Shown: positions 1 to 8,082 of the stretch, in pieces
Layout: every line of letters starts with the position of its first letter
Position numbering within the stretch: the stretch's first letter is position 1
Assembly (NCBI GenBank): GCA_946624155.1
Contig: CAMORU010000007.1
Coordinates: forward strand, 1-20,229
Length of the DNA stretch: 20,229 nucleotides
Source: an uncultured Caryophanales bacterium
GTDB taxonomy: Bacteria > Bacillota_I > Bacilli_A > RFN20 > CAG-826
Direction of reading: 5' to 3'
The notes under the pieces: model-generated
Seen by the model: only the letters and a program-made list of their open reading frames with translations
What the model was told of the DNA's origin: nothing
Databases searched by the model: none
Program-made: the position numbers and the translations under genes

Positions 1-608
1 AAATCTTCAGGATCTTTTGCTAAGCACATAATAGCCATCATTTCAGAAGCAACTGTAATGACAAATCCATCATGTCTTGGAGTTCCTTTCTTTTCATCTT
101 GCATAACAGTAACACTACGAAGTGCTCTGTCGTTCATATCTAAAGCACGAGTCCAAACAATCTTTGTTGGATCAATGCCAAGTTCGTTTCCTTGAAAAAT
201 ATGGTTATCAATAACAGCAGAAATAAGGTTAATGGAGGAAGTTAAAGCATGCATATCACCAGTGAAATGCAAGTTAATGTCATCTTTTGGTTGAATAGAC
301 GCAAGGCCACCACCAGTAGCACCGCCCTTAAGGCCAAATACAGGGCCAAGAGAAGGCTCTCTTAACGCGAGCATACAATTAGTGCCAACTTTAGCAAAAC
401 CTTCTGTTAATGCAATTGACATTGTAGTTTTGCCTTCACCAGTTTTGGTTGGAGTAATAGCAGTAACTAAAACAAGTTTGCCATCTTTTTTGTCTTTCAA
501 TTCATCCATGATTGATAAATCAATCTTTGCTTTGTATTTTCCATACATATCGACATACTTTTCGTCGATCTTTGCTGTTTTTGCGATTTCTGTGATTACT
601 TTCATCAT
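1..608 (-). CDS. fhs: Formate-tetrahydrofolate ligase, N-terminal part (cut by window edge)
   Basis: Cytoplasmic ATP-dependent ligase that joins formate to tetrahydrofolate, giving 10-formyl-THF for purine and fMet-tRNA synthesis. About 202 N-terminal codons of a family usually near 555 residues are present; the rest lies beyond position 1. The reading frame is open across the whole stretch and carries the family's nucleotide loop as PTKTGEGKTT (residues 53-62), followed by REPSLGPVFGLKGGATGGG and the conserved NLHFTGD and DNHIFQGNELGID segments. Two ATGs sit side by side at 608-606 and 605-603. The first is preceded by GAGGT with a 7-nt spacer, so I start there. The gene lies downstream of tcdA with a short gap containing its own extended -10 element (630-638), so it can be transcribed separately. 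The family assignment is secure. Confidence 0.95.
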   Translation of the reverse strand, partial: MMKVITEIAKTAKIDEKYVDMYGKYKAKIDLSIMDELKDKKDGKLVLVTAITPTKTGEGKTTMSIALTEGFAKVGTNCMLALREPSLGPVFGLKGGATGGGLASIQPKDDINLHFTGDMHALTSSINLISAVIDNHIFQGNELGIDPTKIVWTRALDMNDRALRSVTVMQDEKKGTPRHDGFVITVASEMMAIMCLAKDPED

Positions 609-629
609 AATTTTTACCTCATTAATATA

Positions 630-638
630 AGTATAACA
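630..638 (-). promoter_or_regulatory. Extended -10 promoter element for fhs
   Basis: On the minus strand this reads TGT followed by TATACT, which is an extended -10 (TGn plus five of six matches to TATAAT). No good -35 is seen 16-18 nt upstream. A start near 623 would give a leader of about 15 nt carrying the GAGGT ribosome site. The element overlaps a small dyad (CACTAT/ATAGTG, three-base loop) at the end of tcdA. Confidence 0.5.
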
Positions 639-1319
639 CTATAAAATAGTGAATAAAACATATTTTGCTATTAAAAGACCTGCTGTCGATGGAACCATAA
701 TCATTGATGCTGGTTTAGGCGATTTAATTAGCGGAATCTCTTTTGAGAACACGACAGGAATTTCTTTTAAATCTAATCCCTTTTGTTTTGCTAAATAGCG
801 AATCTTTTTTGCTAATGGGTCATTTTCCGTCTTGTTGAGTTTTGTAATTGTGACAGATTCTGGATCAACACGATTTCCCATGCCAAGTGAAGAAATGAAC
901 GGAATGTGATTCTTTTGTGCGAATTCGTAAATATGCAACTTACCTTCGACACTATCAATAGCATCAACAATAAAATCAACTTTTCCAAGCTCAAGTTCTT
1001 CAAGTTTTATGTCGCCTATTTTACTCTTAAAAACTTTAATATCAAGGGAATTATTTATTGATAATAAATGTTGTTTAGAAATATCAGTCTTATTTTTGCC
1101 AATATCTTCACTTGTGTACAAAACCTGTCTATTAAGGTTTGAAGCATCGACGACATCAGAATCAATCAAAATAAACTTTTTAAATCCTGAACGTGCTAAA
1201 GCTTCTAGGGCTGTTCCCCCAACTCCACCTAATCCGATCACTAAAATTACTTTATCAGCTAAAGCATTAATTTTAGACTCTCCAAGTAATTGTTTTGATC
1301 TATCTAAATAATCGCTCAT
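639..1319 (-). CDS. tcdA: tRNA threonylcarbamoyladenosine dehydratase (TcdA/CsdL, ThiF/E1-like)
   Basis: E1-like enzyme that uses ATP to cyclise t6A to the hydantoin ct6A at tRNA position 37. The 226-aa protein has the Rossmann nucleotide loop GLGGVG at residues 29-34, the DSDVVDASNLNRQ segment at 53-65 that binds ATP in ThiF-fold enzymes, and the TcdA-specific region SSLGMGNRVDPE with a KTxxDPLAKKIR stretch, then PVVFSKE. It lacks the MoeB/ThiF C-terminal CxxC zinc pairs, which separates it from the sulfur-carrier activators. It is slightly shorter than typical TcdA (about 250-270 aa). Its ATG overlaps the TGA of miaA by 4 nt (ATGA), implying coupled translation. The TcdA call is strong on motifs; ct6A formation itself is inferred. 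Confidence 0.9.
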   Translation of the reverse strand: MSDYLDRSKQLLGESKINALADKVILVIGLGGVGGTALEALARSGFKKFILIDSDVVDASNLNRQVLYTSEDIGKNKTDISKQHLLSINNSLDIKVFKSKIGDIKLEELELGKVDFIVDAIDSVEGKLHIYEFAQKNHIPFISSLGMGNRVDPESVTITKLNKTENDPLAKKIRYLAKQKGLDLKEIPVVFSKEIPLIKSPKPASMIMVPSTAGLLIAKYVLFTIL

Positions 1320-2185
1320 TTACGTAAAATCCCTAGTAAATCCTCAGTATTTTTATAGAAAATGACTGGAAATTGATGCTTAATAAAGGTTACTTGTCTT
1401 TTTGCATATTTTCTCGAATTTTTCTTTATTTGTTCAACCCCAAAATCAAGGGAATAATGTCCTTCTAGAACCGGAATAAGCTCTTTATAACCAATAGCTT
1501 GAAGGGCATTGTTGTTTTTTCCGTATTTTTCGACAATTCTTTTTACTTCTTCTAACAATCCTTTGTCCATCATTTTATCTACTCTTTCATCAATTAATGA
1601 GTACAAAATTTTCCTATCTAAATCTCTCACAAAAAATTGAGCGTCATAAACTAGTTTATGTGACTGGCATTCTAATACCTCAGTTTTAGTCTTGCCATGC
1701 GCTAAATAAATCTCAATCGCTCTTAAAACTCTTTTCCTATTATTTTGGTGAATAATCTTGGCTTGTTCAGGATCAATTTCTTCAAGTTTAGCATGCAGAT
1801 CGTTGTTATTAAGCTTCTCATAGTCAGTCATATCGATTTTTGGTTGCTCACCAAACTCATAGTCATAAAGTGCTGAGCGAATATAAAGCCCAGAACCACC
1901 AACAATTACTACATTCTTGCCACGAGAAAGTATTTCATCAACGGTTCTTCTTAAATCTTTTTGATAATCAGCTATTGAATAATTGCGTTTAACATCTACA
2001 AATGAAAAAAGATGATGTGGAACAATGTCGAAATACTCTTTTGGTGGCTTTGCCACCCCAATATCCATTTCTTTATAACATTGAAATGCATCACCGTTTA
2101 CAATTTCAGCATCAAAAACTTTAGCAACTTCTAAAGCGGTTTCTGATTTGCCCATGCATGTAGGTCCTGTTATGACAATAATCAT
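1316..2185 (-). CDS. miaA: tRNA dimethylallyltransferase (i6A37 synthesis)
   Basis: Transfers a dimethylallyl group from DMAPP to N6 of A37 in tRNAs reading UNN codons, giving i6A, the substrate of MiaB encoded two genes upstream. The 289-aa length is close to the family's usual 290-315. Visible motifs are the P-loop at residues 7-14 (GPTCMGKS), NGDAFQCYKEMDIGVAKP with the catalytic Asp32, VGGSGLYIRS, and the C-terminal QAIGYKEL and KRQVTFIKHQ segments that contact tRNA. The P-loop is unusual in having Cys-Met where most MiaA proteins have Ala-Ser or similar. The gene follows the ymcA-like gene by 9 nt and overlaps tcdA by 4 nt. It ends in TGA, showing UGA is a stop here. Confidence 0.96.
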   Translation of the reverse strand: MIIVITGPTCMGKSETALEVAKVFDAEIVNGDAFQCYKEMDIGVAKPPKEYFDIVPHHLFSFVDVKRNYSIADYQKDLRRTVDEILSRGKNVVIVGGSGLYIRSALYDYEFGEQPKIDMTDYEKLNNNDLHAKLEEIDPEQAKIIHQNNRKRVLRAIEIYLAHGKTKTEVLECQSHKLVYDAQFFVRDLDRKILYSLIDERVDKMMDKGLLEEVKRIVEKYGKNNNALQAIGYKELIPVLEGHYSLDFGVEQIKKNSRKYAKRQVTFIKHQFPVIFYKNTEDLLGILRK

Positions 2186-2194
2186 AAGATTATT

Positions 2195-2506
2195 TTAACT
2201 AAGGATATTTTTAATATCTACTAAAAGTGAAAATACTTCATCTCTAGCAATTTGATAATTTATCAATATAGGGTTTTGATCTAATTTATTTTTACATTCT
2301 TCGTAAATGGCTTTTTCTTTAAAATAAATTTCATTATTTTCTTTATTTCGGCACATCTCTTTTTGATGAAATCTTGTTTCTTCATCCAAAGTCTTTAGCG
2401 ATAAATCATTTTCAAGTAATTCTTTATAATAAAAATATTGCTTCACGCATTCTTCATTTCTTAATTCATCTTTTAACATAGTTAAAAGTTCATCAATATT
2501 ATTCAT
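2195..2506 (-). CDS. ymcA: YlbF/YmcA family protein, probable RNase Y specificity factor
   Basis: Small helical protein of 103 aa in the YlbF/YmcA family. In Bacillus subtilis YmcA, YlbF and YaaT form the Y-complex, which binds Fe-S clusters and redirects RNase Y. The family sign is the closing segment LDQNPILINYQIARDEVFSLL (split here as LDQNPILINY and the following helix, residues 75-95), after an amphipathic, charged N-terminal helix pair. Three cysteines lie at 20, 52 and 71. The gene overlaps the end of miaB by 8 nt and precedes miaA; in B. subtilis ymcA also directly follows miaB, and rny lies nearby, which supports ymcA rather than ylbF. Sequence alone does not firmly separate the two paralogues, so the symbol is provisional. 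Confidence 0.75.
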   Translation of the reverse strand: MNNIDELLTMLKDELRNEECVKQYFYYKELLENDLSLKTLDEETRFHQKEMCRNKENNEIYFKEKAIYEECKNKLDQNPILINYQIARDEVFSLLVDIKNILS

Positions 2507-3941
2507 TCATTAATTCTCCAATCATGGAGTATGTATGTGATTCTAAAATTTTTACCTTAACTATTTGGCCCACTAGACTAATTGGCCCTTTAAAATGAAC
2601 TAGTTTGTTTTTCTCAGTATAGCCCGAAAGCATATCATGATTCTTTTCTGAAACACCGTCAACCAAAACATCATAAACTTTACCAATCATATCTTCGGAA
2701 TATTTTACGATGTCTTCTTCAAGCGCTTTAACAAGTTCTTTAAATCTCTTACCCTTTTCAGCAGGCGTTACATTGTCTTTTATTTTCGCAGCAGGAGTGT
2801 TGTTTCGTGGCGAATAAATAAAAGTAAAAGCTGAGTCATAATGCACTTCTCTACATAATGAAACAGTTTCTAAAAATTGTTCGTATGTTTCATTTGGAAA
2901 ACCAACAATAATATCAGTTGTTAAAGCAACATTCGGTATTCTATTTTTAATTTCTTTAACTAGAGTTAAATATTGTTCTCTTGTGTATCTTCTGCCCATT
3001 AATCTGAGAATCTCATCGGACCCAGATTGAACAGGTAAATGTATGTATTTCATGATATTGTCGTATTTAGCGATAACATCAATAATGTCAGTAGTAAAAT
3101 CCCAAGGATGCGACGTTAAAAAGCGAACTCTAGGTATTCCAATTTTTGCAACTTCCTCAAGTAGTTTTGCGAATGTAGTGCCATCATTGAAATCTTTACC
3201 ATACGCATTAACATTTTGGCCAAGTAAAGTAACCTCTTTGTAATTGAGTTCTTTTAATTGTTTGACTTCGTCAAGGATATCTTCTAATTTTCTTGAACGT
3301 TCTTTTCCTCTAGTGTATGGAACAATGCAATAAGTACAAAATTTATCGCATCCATAAGAAATGTTAACGAAAGCTTTAAACTTCGATTCTCTAACACTTG
3401 GTAAATTTTCAACAATATCTCCAGGAATAGATTTAACTTCGACTAAGCGAATATGTTTTGTTATTACTTCATTAAGCATGTCGAGTAGTGACGTAATATT
3501 GTGTGTTCCAAAAATTAAATCGACATGTTTAAATTTGTCCACTAAGAATTCAATAATATGCTTTTGTTGAACCATACATCCGCAAACAGCAATTATGACA
3601 TCTTCATGTTTCTTTTTGTAATGAATTAAGTCTCCGATTTTGCCATAAACTTTTTGTTCTGCATTTTCCCTTACAGCACATGTATTTAGAATTATTAAAT
3701 CGGCCTCATTTTCCGAAAAAACATGGGAAAAACCTGCTTTTTCAAGTAAACCTGCCATTATTTCTTCATCTCTATGGTTGGCCTGGCAGCCATAAGTGTA
3801 GATGAAATATTTCTTTCCTTTTGCGTAGTCTTTTAAAAACTCTGGAACTTTAAACTCTGGATATGAAAAATCAAAAGAAAGATTTCTCCTTCTTTCGAGA
3901 TTTGAATCTGGTAGAGAATGGTAAATGCACTTCTTTGCCAT
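2499..3941 (-). CDS. miaB: tRNA-2-methylthio-N6-dimethylallyladenosine synthase
   Basis: Radical-SAM methylthiotransferase that converts i6A37 to ms2i6A37 in tRNA. The 480-aa protein has all three domains: the N-terminal UPF0004 domain with cluster cysteines 52 (YGCQAN), 88 (NTCAVRENA) and 122 (CGCMVQ); the radical SAM core with C198, C202 and C205 in CDKFCTYC followed by IVPYTRGKERSR; and a C-terminal TRAM domain from about residue 415. The NTCAVRENA signature favours MiaB over MtaB and RimO. An N-terminal extension of about 40 residues precedes the first domain, as in Bacillus MiaB. The start overlaps the ymdB stop by one base (TAATG). Position after rny-ymdB and before a ymcA-like gene matches B. 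subtilis order. Confidence 0.96.
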   Translation of the reverse strand: MAKKCIYHSLPDSNLERRRNLSFDFSYPEFKVPEFLKDYAKGKKYFIYTYGCQANHRDEEIMAGLLEKAGFSHVFSENEADLIILNTCAVRENAEQKVYGKIGDLIHYKKKHEDVIIAVCGCMVQQKHIIEFLVDKFKHVDLIFGTHNITSLLDMLNEVITKHIRLVEVKSIPGDIVENLPSVRESKFKAFVNISYGCDKFCTYCIVPYTRGKERSRKLEDILDEVKQLKELNYKEVTLLGQNVNAYGKDFNDGTTFAKLLEEVAKIGIPRVRFLTSHPWDFTTDIIDVIAKYDNIMKYIHLPVQSGSDEILRLMGRRYTREQYLTLVKEIKNRIPNVALTTDIIVGFPNETYEQFLETVSLCREVHYDSAFTFIYSPRNNTPAAKIKDNVTPAEKGKRFKELVKALEEDIVKYSEDMIGKVYDVLVDGVSEKNHDMLSGYTEKNKLVHFKGPISLVGQIVKVKILESHTYSMIGELMNE

Positions 3942-4729
3942 TATTTGTCTTCCATTAATTTTATAGCGACAATTTCGCGAGCTTTATGAGATAACTCATC
4001 AATATCAATAACGACACCGTTAACCATACCTTGGTCGTTCTCATCAAAACCGAAACGATCTTTCTCGCCAAACATTGTTACCCTAATAACTGAGTTCTTT
4101 TCAAATCCTAAAACTCCGTTTGCTGCGCCACACATACCTACATCAGAAATAAATGCAGTTCCGTTTTTTAAAATTTTCGCATCGTTAGTTTGAACATGAG
4201 TGTGAGTACCAAGAACAGCACTTACAAGTCCGTCAAAAGCATAACCGAAACACATTTTTTCACCAGTTGCTTCAGCATGATAATCGACAATATGAATTGA
4301 GTCCTCTGATTCAATAGAATCAATTAATGATTTAAGCGAATAATATGGAGAAGAAACTTCTTCTTTCATAAAGGCAGTACCAAGAATATTTGTGACACGA
4401 ATTTTAACTCCATGAACTTCAAATAAACGTGAACCTTCCCCACCAATACGTTTTGAGATATTTAGTGGCCTTACTAATGCATCTGCATCTTCAATATAAG
4501 TAAGCAGATTATCTTTTGATAAATAGTGGTTACCTAAAGTAATGCAATCAATTCCTGCATTTAATAACTCATAGTAATGCTTTTCAATCAAACCTTTGCC
4601 ATGAGTTGCATTCTCGCCATTAGCAATAACAAAATCAACTTGGTATTTTTTAACAAGTTTTTCAAGATTGTTAACGACTACTCGACGGCCAACTTTGCCG
4701 ACAATATCCCCTAAAAATAGTACTTTCAT
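3941..4729 (-). CDS. ymdB: YmdB-family metallophosphodiesterase
   Basis: Cytoplasmic dinuclear-metal phosphodiesterase of the YmdB/TIGR00282 type; B. subtilis YmdB hydrolyses 2',3'-cAMP and affects biofilm and motility switching. The 262-aa protein shows the full metal set: Asp8 (GDIVG), Glu39 and Asn40 (NGEN), Asn67 and His68 (GNH), His151 (DYHAEATGEK), and His176 and His178 (GTHTHVQTND). It sits between rny and miaB, the order found in B. subtilis once the sporulation gene spoVS and the tdh/kbl pair are removed. There are 38 nt between the rny stop and this ATG, without a strong Shine-Dalgarno. The family is certain; the physiological substrate in this organism is unknown. Confidence 0.93.
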   Translation of the reverse strand: MKVLFLGDIVGKVGRRVVVNNLEKLVKKYQVDFVIANGENATHGKGLIEKHYYELLNAGIDCITLGNHYLSKDNLLTYIEDADALVRPLNISKRIGGEGSRLFEVHGVKIRVTNILGTAFMKEEVSSPYYSLKSLIDSIESEDSIHIVDYHAEATGEKMCFGYAFDGLVSAVLGTHTHVQTNDAKILKNGTAFISDVGMCGAANGVLGFEKNSVIRVTMFGEKDRFGFDENDQGMVNGVVIDIDELSHKAREIVAIKLMEDK

Positions 4730-4767
4730 TGGATGCTTTCTATCCGGATTTCAGCGGGAATTCTCGA

Positions 4768-6330
4768 TTATTTTGCTGTTTCCACAGCTCTATATTCACG
4801 AATAACTGAAACTTTGATTTGACCTGGATAAGTCATTTCATTTTCAATCTTTTCACGAATATCTCTAGCCATCTTATATGCACCAAGATCATCAACTTTA
4901 TCAGGAATTACCATTACACGAACTTCACGACCTGATTGCATTGCATAGCATTGGTAAACACCATCAAAGCCTTTACAAATTGTCTCAAGCTGTTCAATAC
5001 GTTTAATATAATTTTCAAGAGTTTCACTACGTGCCCCAGGTCTAGCGGCAGATAAAGTATCTGCAGCTTGAACTAAATATGCAATTAAACAATTTTGTGG
5101 AACATCTCCGTGGTGAGATTCGATTGAATTGATAACAACATCTGGTTCGCCAAACTTCTTTGCAAGTCTAGAACCAAGTTCAACATGGCTTCCGTCTTGT
5201 TCGAAGTCAACAGCTTTACCGATATCATGTAATAAACCAGCACGTTTTGCTAAGTTTTGATCGAGACCAAGTTCAGCAGCCATAATGCCAGCTAAGTATG
5301 CAGTTTCAATAGAATGGTCTAATGCATTTTGACCATAAGATGTACGATATTTTAACCTACCAATGTATGAGCATAATTCTTTATTAATTTTTGGTAATCC
5401 AAGTTTAAATGCTGCTTCTTCACCAGTCTTTTGAATATCGGCATCAACTTCTTGTTGAACTTTTGCAACGATTTCTTCAATTCTTCCAGGTTGAATACGA
5501 CCATCTTTAATTAATAAGTCTAAAGACTTAGTAGCAACATATCTACGAATTGGGTTAAAACAACTAACGGTAATAACTTCTGGTGTGTCATCAATAATTA
5601 AGTCAACACCAAGTAATTGTTCCATAGTACGAATATTACGACCTTCACGACCAATAATACGACCTTTCATCTCATCAGATGGAAGAGGAACAACTGAAAC
5701 TGTTCTTTCTTGAACTTCTTCTTGAGCATATTTTGAAATAGCAATGCTTAGCATTTCTTTAGCTTTTGCTTCAACTTCTGATTTTGCTTCATCTTCTTTT
5801 GTTTTCATATATGAAGCAATTTCTCTAGCCATCTTGCTTTCGACACGTTCAAAAATTTGGTCTCTTGCTTCGTTTACTGAAAGTTGACCGACTTTTTCGA
5901 GCTCGACAATAATAGAATCAATTTTCTCTTGAAGAGCTTTTTCTTTCTTGTCACATTCTTGCAAACGTCTATTTAGTTGATCGTTCTTTTGTTCAATAGC
6001 GTTTTCTTTAGTGAGCAAATTTGCATCTCTGCGATCAATATTTTGTTCACGTTGATTTAATTTGTTTTCAAGATTAGCGTATTCTTGTTTTCTTTCGCGA
6101 ATATCCTTTTCAGCTTCTTGCTTCATCTCCATGATTGTTTGTTTGCCATCGATTTGAGCATTTTTTCTAATTTGTTCAGCACGAATTTCAGCATCGCGCA
6201 AAATTTTTTCAGCCTTGTGTTGTGCATCTTTCGCCTTCATCGCTGGTAATAATTTGAGTAAGAAAAAACCAACGATAAGTCCCACGATTAAAGCAACAAC
6301 AATGAGAATAATCCATACAAAATCTTTCAT
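4768..6330 (-). CDS. rny: Ribonuclease Y
   Basis: Membrane-anchored endoribonuclease that starts mRNA decay in Gram-positive bacteria. The 520-aa length equals that of B. subtilis RNase Y. Domains in order: one N-terminal membrane helix (residues 5-28), a long charged coiled coil (about 35-200), a KH RNA-binding domain with GRIIGREGRNI (223-233), and an HD domain with HSIETAYLAG and the metal pair His368-Asp369 in LLHDIGKA, then HHGDVP. The ATG is preceded by TTTAGGAGAAATAAAA, a good ribosome site. It lies downstream of recA after a 230-nt gap rich in inverted repeats (6365-6497), so it probably has its own promoter and a structured leader. The ymcA-like gene in the same cluster may encode a partner. 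Confidence 0.97.
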   Translation of the reverse strand: MKDFVWIILIVVALIVGLIVGFFLLKLLPAMKAKDAQHKAEKILRDAEIRAEQIRKNAQIDGKQTIMEMKQEAEKDIRERKQEYANLENKLNQREQNIDRRDANLLTKENAIEQKNDQLNRRLQECDKKEKALQEKIDSIIVELEKVGQLSVNEARDQIFERVESKMAREIASYMKTKEDEAKSEVEAKAKEMLSIAISKYAQEEVQERTVSVVPLPSDEMKGRIIGREGRNIRTMEQLLGVDLIIDDTPEVITVSCFNPIRRYVATKSLDLLIKDGRIQPGRIEEIVAKVQQEVDADIQKTGEEAAFKLGLPKINKELCSYIGRLKYRTSYGQNALDHSIETAYLAGIMAAELGLDQNLAKRAGLLHDIGKAVDFEQDGSHVELGSRLAKKFGEPDVVINSIESHHGDVPQNCLIAYLVQAADTLSAARPGARSETLENYIKRIEQLETICKGFDGVYQCYAMQSGREVRVMVIPDKVDDLGAYKMARDIREKIENEMTYPGQIKVSVIREYRAVETAK

Positions 6331-6364
6331 TTTTATTTCTCCTAAATATATGAATAGGTCAATC

Positions 6365-6380
6365 TATATCTAAAGATATA
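6365..6380 (-). promoter_or_regulatory. Inverted repeat in the rny leader
   Basis: Perfect dyad TATATCT-(2 nt)-AGATATA in the untranslated region, 35-50 nt before the rny start codon and upstream of its ribosome site. It is A+T only, so any RNA hairpin would be weak, but it is one of several dyads in this gap and may shape the leader mRNA. Confidence 0.35.
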
Positions 6381-6411
6381 ATCAACCGATAAATTAGATT
6401 ATTACCTAAAA

Positions 6412-6459
6412 CTACTCGCTAGTAGATTTGATTATATATTTTTACGGTCCTGGACCGAA
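6412..6459 (-). promoter_or_regulatory. Candidate rny promoter with overlapping palindrome and 5' hairpin
   Basis: On the minus strand a perfect TATAAT lies at 6436-6431. Seventeen bases upstream is TTCGGT, a poor -35, embedded in a G+C-rich palindrome CGGTCC-A-GGACCG (6457-6445) flanked by A/T tracts. The palindrome covers the -35/spacer region and could be an operator. The predicted start near 6424 falls at the beginning of a hairpin CTACT-AGCG-AGTAG (6425-6412), followed by TTTT. A second TATAAT without a -35 is at 6509-6504. The motifs are seen; promoter and operator roles are inferred. Confidence 0.4.
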
Positions 6460-6478
6460 AATGAATCTATGGTAATAA

Positions 6479-6497
6479 GTACTTTGGTTAAAAGTAC
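6479..6497 (-). repeat. Inverted repeat downstream of recA
   Basis: Seven-base-pair stem GTACTTT/AAAGTAC with a five-base loop, 64-82 nt past the recA stop. It is followed on the minus strand by TTATTACC, not a proper U-tract, so it is at best a weak terminator or a 3'-end protecting hairpin for the recA message. Confidence 0.4.
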
Positions 6498-6560
6498 ACA
6501 ATCATTATATAGAAGTTGCTTTATAAATAAAACTGAAAATTTATTTTTAGGGAAATTAGA

Positions 6561-7565
6561 TTATTTTTCTGCTTCGTCTTTTAAAGCTTCAACAATTTTC
6601 TTTTCAAGTTCTTCGAGAAGTTCTGGGTGAGTTTCTAAATAAAGTTTGAAGCTTTCACGACCGTTTGCTAAACGATTGCCTTCGTATTCAAACCAAGATC
6701 CTGTTTTTTTTAAAACACCAAGTTGAACACCGATATCAGCAATTTCTCCGGTTTTTGATATGCCTTTGCCATACATAATATCGAACATACATGTTTTGAA
6801 AGGTGGGGCAACTTTGTTTTTAACAATTCTTACTTTTACAACGTTACCTTTAATATCGCTACCTGTTCCAATTGCTTCTGAACGTCTAATATCAATTCTC
6901 ACTGAAGCATAGAACTTTAATGCTTTACCACCTGTTGTGGTTTCAGGATTTCCAAATATGACACCGACTTTATCTCTTAATTGGTTAATAAAAATGACCG
7001 TACAATTATGAGTATTAAGAATACCTGCAAGTTTTCTCATTGCCTTAGACATAAGTCTAGCTTGTAGACCAACAGTTTGATCAGTCATTTCTCCTTCAAG
7101 TTCAGCTTGCGGAACTAATGCTGCGACAGAATCAACAACAATAATGTCAAAAGCACCTGATGAAGCAAGCTTTTCAACAATTTCTAATGCTTGTTCACCA
7201 TTATCTGGTTGTGAAAGAATTAATTCATTAATGTCGACTCCTAAATTTCTCGCGTAAATTGGATCGATTGAATGCTCAGCATCAACAAATGCGGCACGTC
7301 CACCCTTTTTTTGAGTTTCTGCAATCGCATGCAATGCTAAAGTGGTCTTACCACTACTTTCAGGTCCATAAATTTCAATTATACGACCTCGTGGATATCC
7401 GCCTATGCCTAAAGCGTTATTGAGTAATAGGCTTCCTGACGGAATAACGTCCTCGTCGACTTGAGGGCGTTGACCGAGTTTCATGATTGATCCCTTGCCA
7501 AAATTTTTCTCGATTTCAGCGAGGACATCATCAAGTTGATTTGTGTTATTTAATTTTTTATTCAT
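6561..7565 (-). CDS. recA: Recombinase RecA
   Basis: ATP-dependent strand-exchange protein of homologous recombination and co-protease of the SOS response. The 334-aa protein is a little shorter than the usual 345-355 because its acidic C-terminal tail is short. It has the Walker A loop GPESSGKTT from residue 67, Walker B at [12 protein letters not shown], the L1 region [15 protein letters not shown], and the [32 protein letters not shown] stretch (signature and L2). The ATG follows a very strong GGAGGAG ribosome site. It lies 58 nt after cinA in the common Bacilli order pgsA-cinA-recA. I see no Bacillus-type LexA box (CGAAC-N4-GTTCG) in that gap, so SOS control is not apparent from sequence. 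Confidence 0.98.
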   Translation of the reverse strand: MNKKLNNTNQLDDVLAEIEKNFGKGSIMKLGQRPQVDEDVIPSGSLLLNNALGIGGYPRGRIIEIYGPESSGKTTLALHAIAETQKKGGRAAFVDAEHSIDPIYARNLGVDINELILSQPDNGEQALEIVEKLASSGAFDIIVVDSVAALVPQAELEGEMTDQTVGLQARLMSKAMRKLAGILNTHNCTVIFINQLRDKVGVIFGNPETTTGGKALKFYASVRIDIRRSEAIGTGSDIKGNVVKVRIVKNKVAPPFKTCMFDIMYGKGISKTGEIADIGVQLGVLKKTGSWFEYEGNRLANGRESFKLYLETHPELLEELEKKIVEALKDEAEK

Positions 7566-7623
7566 AACATCTCCTCCTATTACTCAGTCAGGGGTAAAAT
7601 TGAATTTATACGGGAAAAATTTT

Positions 7624-8082
7624 TTAAATTATTTTTAAATAGGCTAAATCTCGCATAGCGAGAACAGCCTCATTTCTAACCATATTTCTTTTTAGAGGTT
7701 TTTCAAACTCCTTAACAGTGGTTTCCTCTTTTGTCGCAACACCAACATAGAAGCATCCGACCGGCTTTCCTCCTGGTTCGCAGGTTGGTCCAGCATTGCC
7801 TGTAACCGAGACGCAAACATCAACATTTAAAAGTTTTCTTCCAAGTTCCGCCATTTCTTTCGCAACTTCTTTTGAAACGACTCCATACTTTTCAATAGTC
7901 TCACTTTTGACACCAACAATATTGATTTTTTCTTCGCAAGAATAGGTGACAACTGAACCCTTAAAAACAGCAGAACTACCGGGAATTTCCGTGAATTTTG
8001 CCGCAAAAAGGCCTCCAGTCATGGATTCGATTGAACCCAAAGTTAAGCCTTTTTCTTTGTATGCTTTTAGGAGAGATTCCAT
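7624..8082 (-). CDS. cinA: CinA C-terminal-domain protein, nicotinamide-nucleotide amidase (PncC type)
   Basis: Deamidates NMN to nicotinate mononucleotide, recycling the NMN released by NAD-dependent DNA ligase. Only the C-terminal amidase domain is present: 152 aa against about 410 for full-length CinA, with the N-terminal MoaB-like domain missing. The catalytic pattern is complete: Ser20 in ESMTGG, Tyr47 and Lys52 in TYSCEEK, with the same spacing (27 and 5) as the PncC triad, then SVTGNAGP. The gene starts inside the pgsA stop (TAATG, 1-nt overlap) and precedes recA, as in Bacilli. Stand-alone versions like this are common, so it is probably intact rather than a remnant. Confidence 0.93.
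   Translation of the reverse strand: MESLLKAYKEKGLTLGSIESMTGGLFAAKFTEIPGSSAVFKGSVVTYSCEEKINIVGVKSETIEKYGVVSKEVAKEMAELGRKLLNVDVCVSVTGNAGPTCEPGGKPVGCFYVGVATKEETTVKEFEKPLKRNMVRNEAVLAMRDLAYLKII

Noticed and set aside
382..630. Plus-strand open frame of 82 codons at the left end
   Set aside because: It is the antisense of fhs, whose P-loop and signature segments are unambiguous on the minus strand.
7566..7623. SOS box or promoter before recA
   Set aside because: A TATAAA at 7610-7605 (minus) has no partner -35, and no Bacillus-type LexA palindrome is present, so I do not call a regulatory site.
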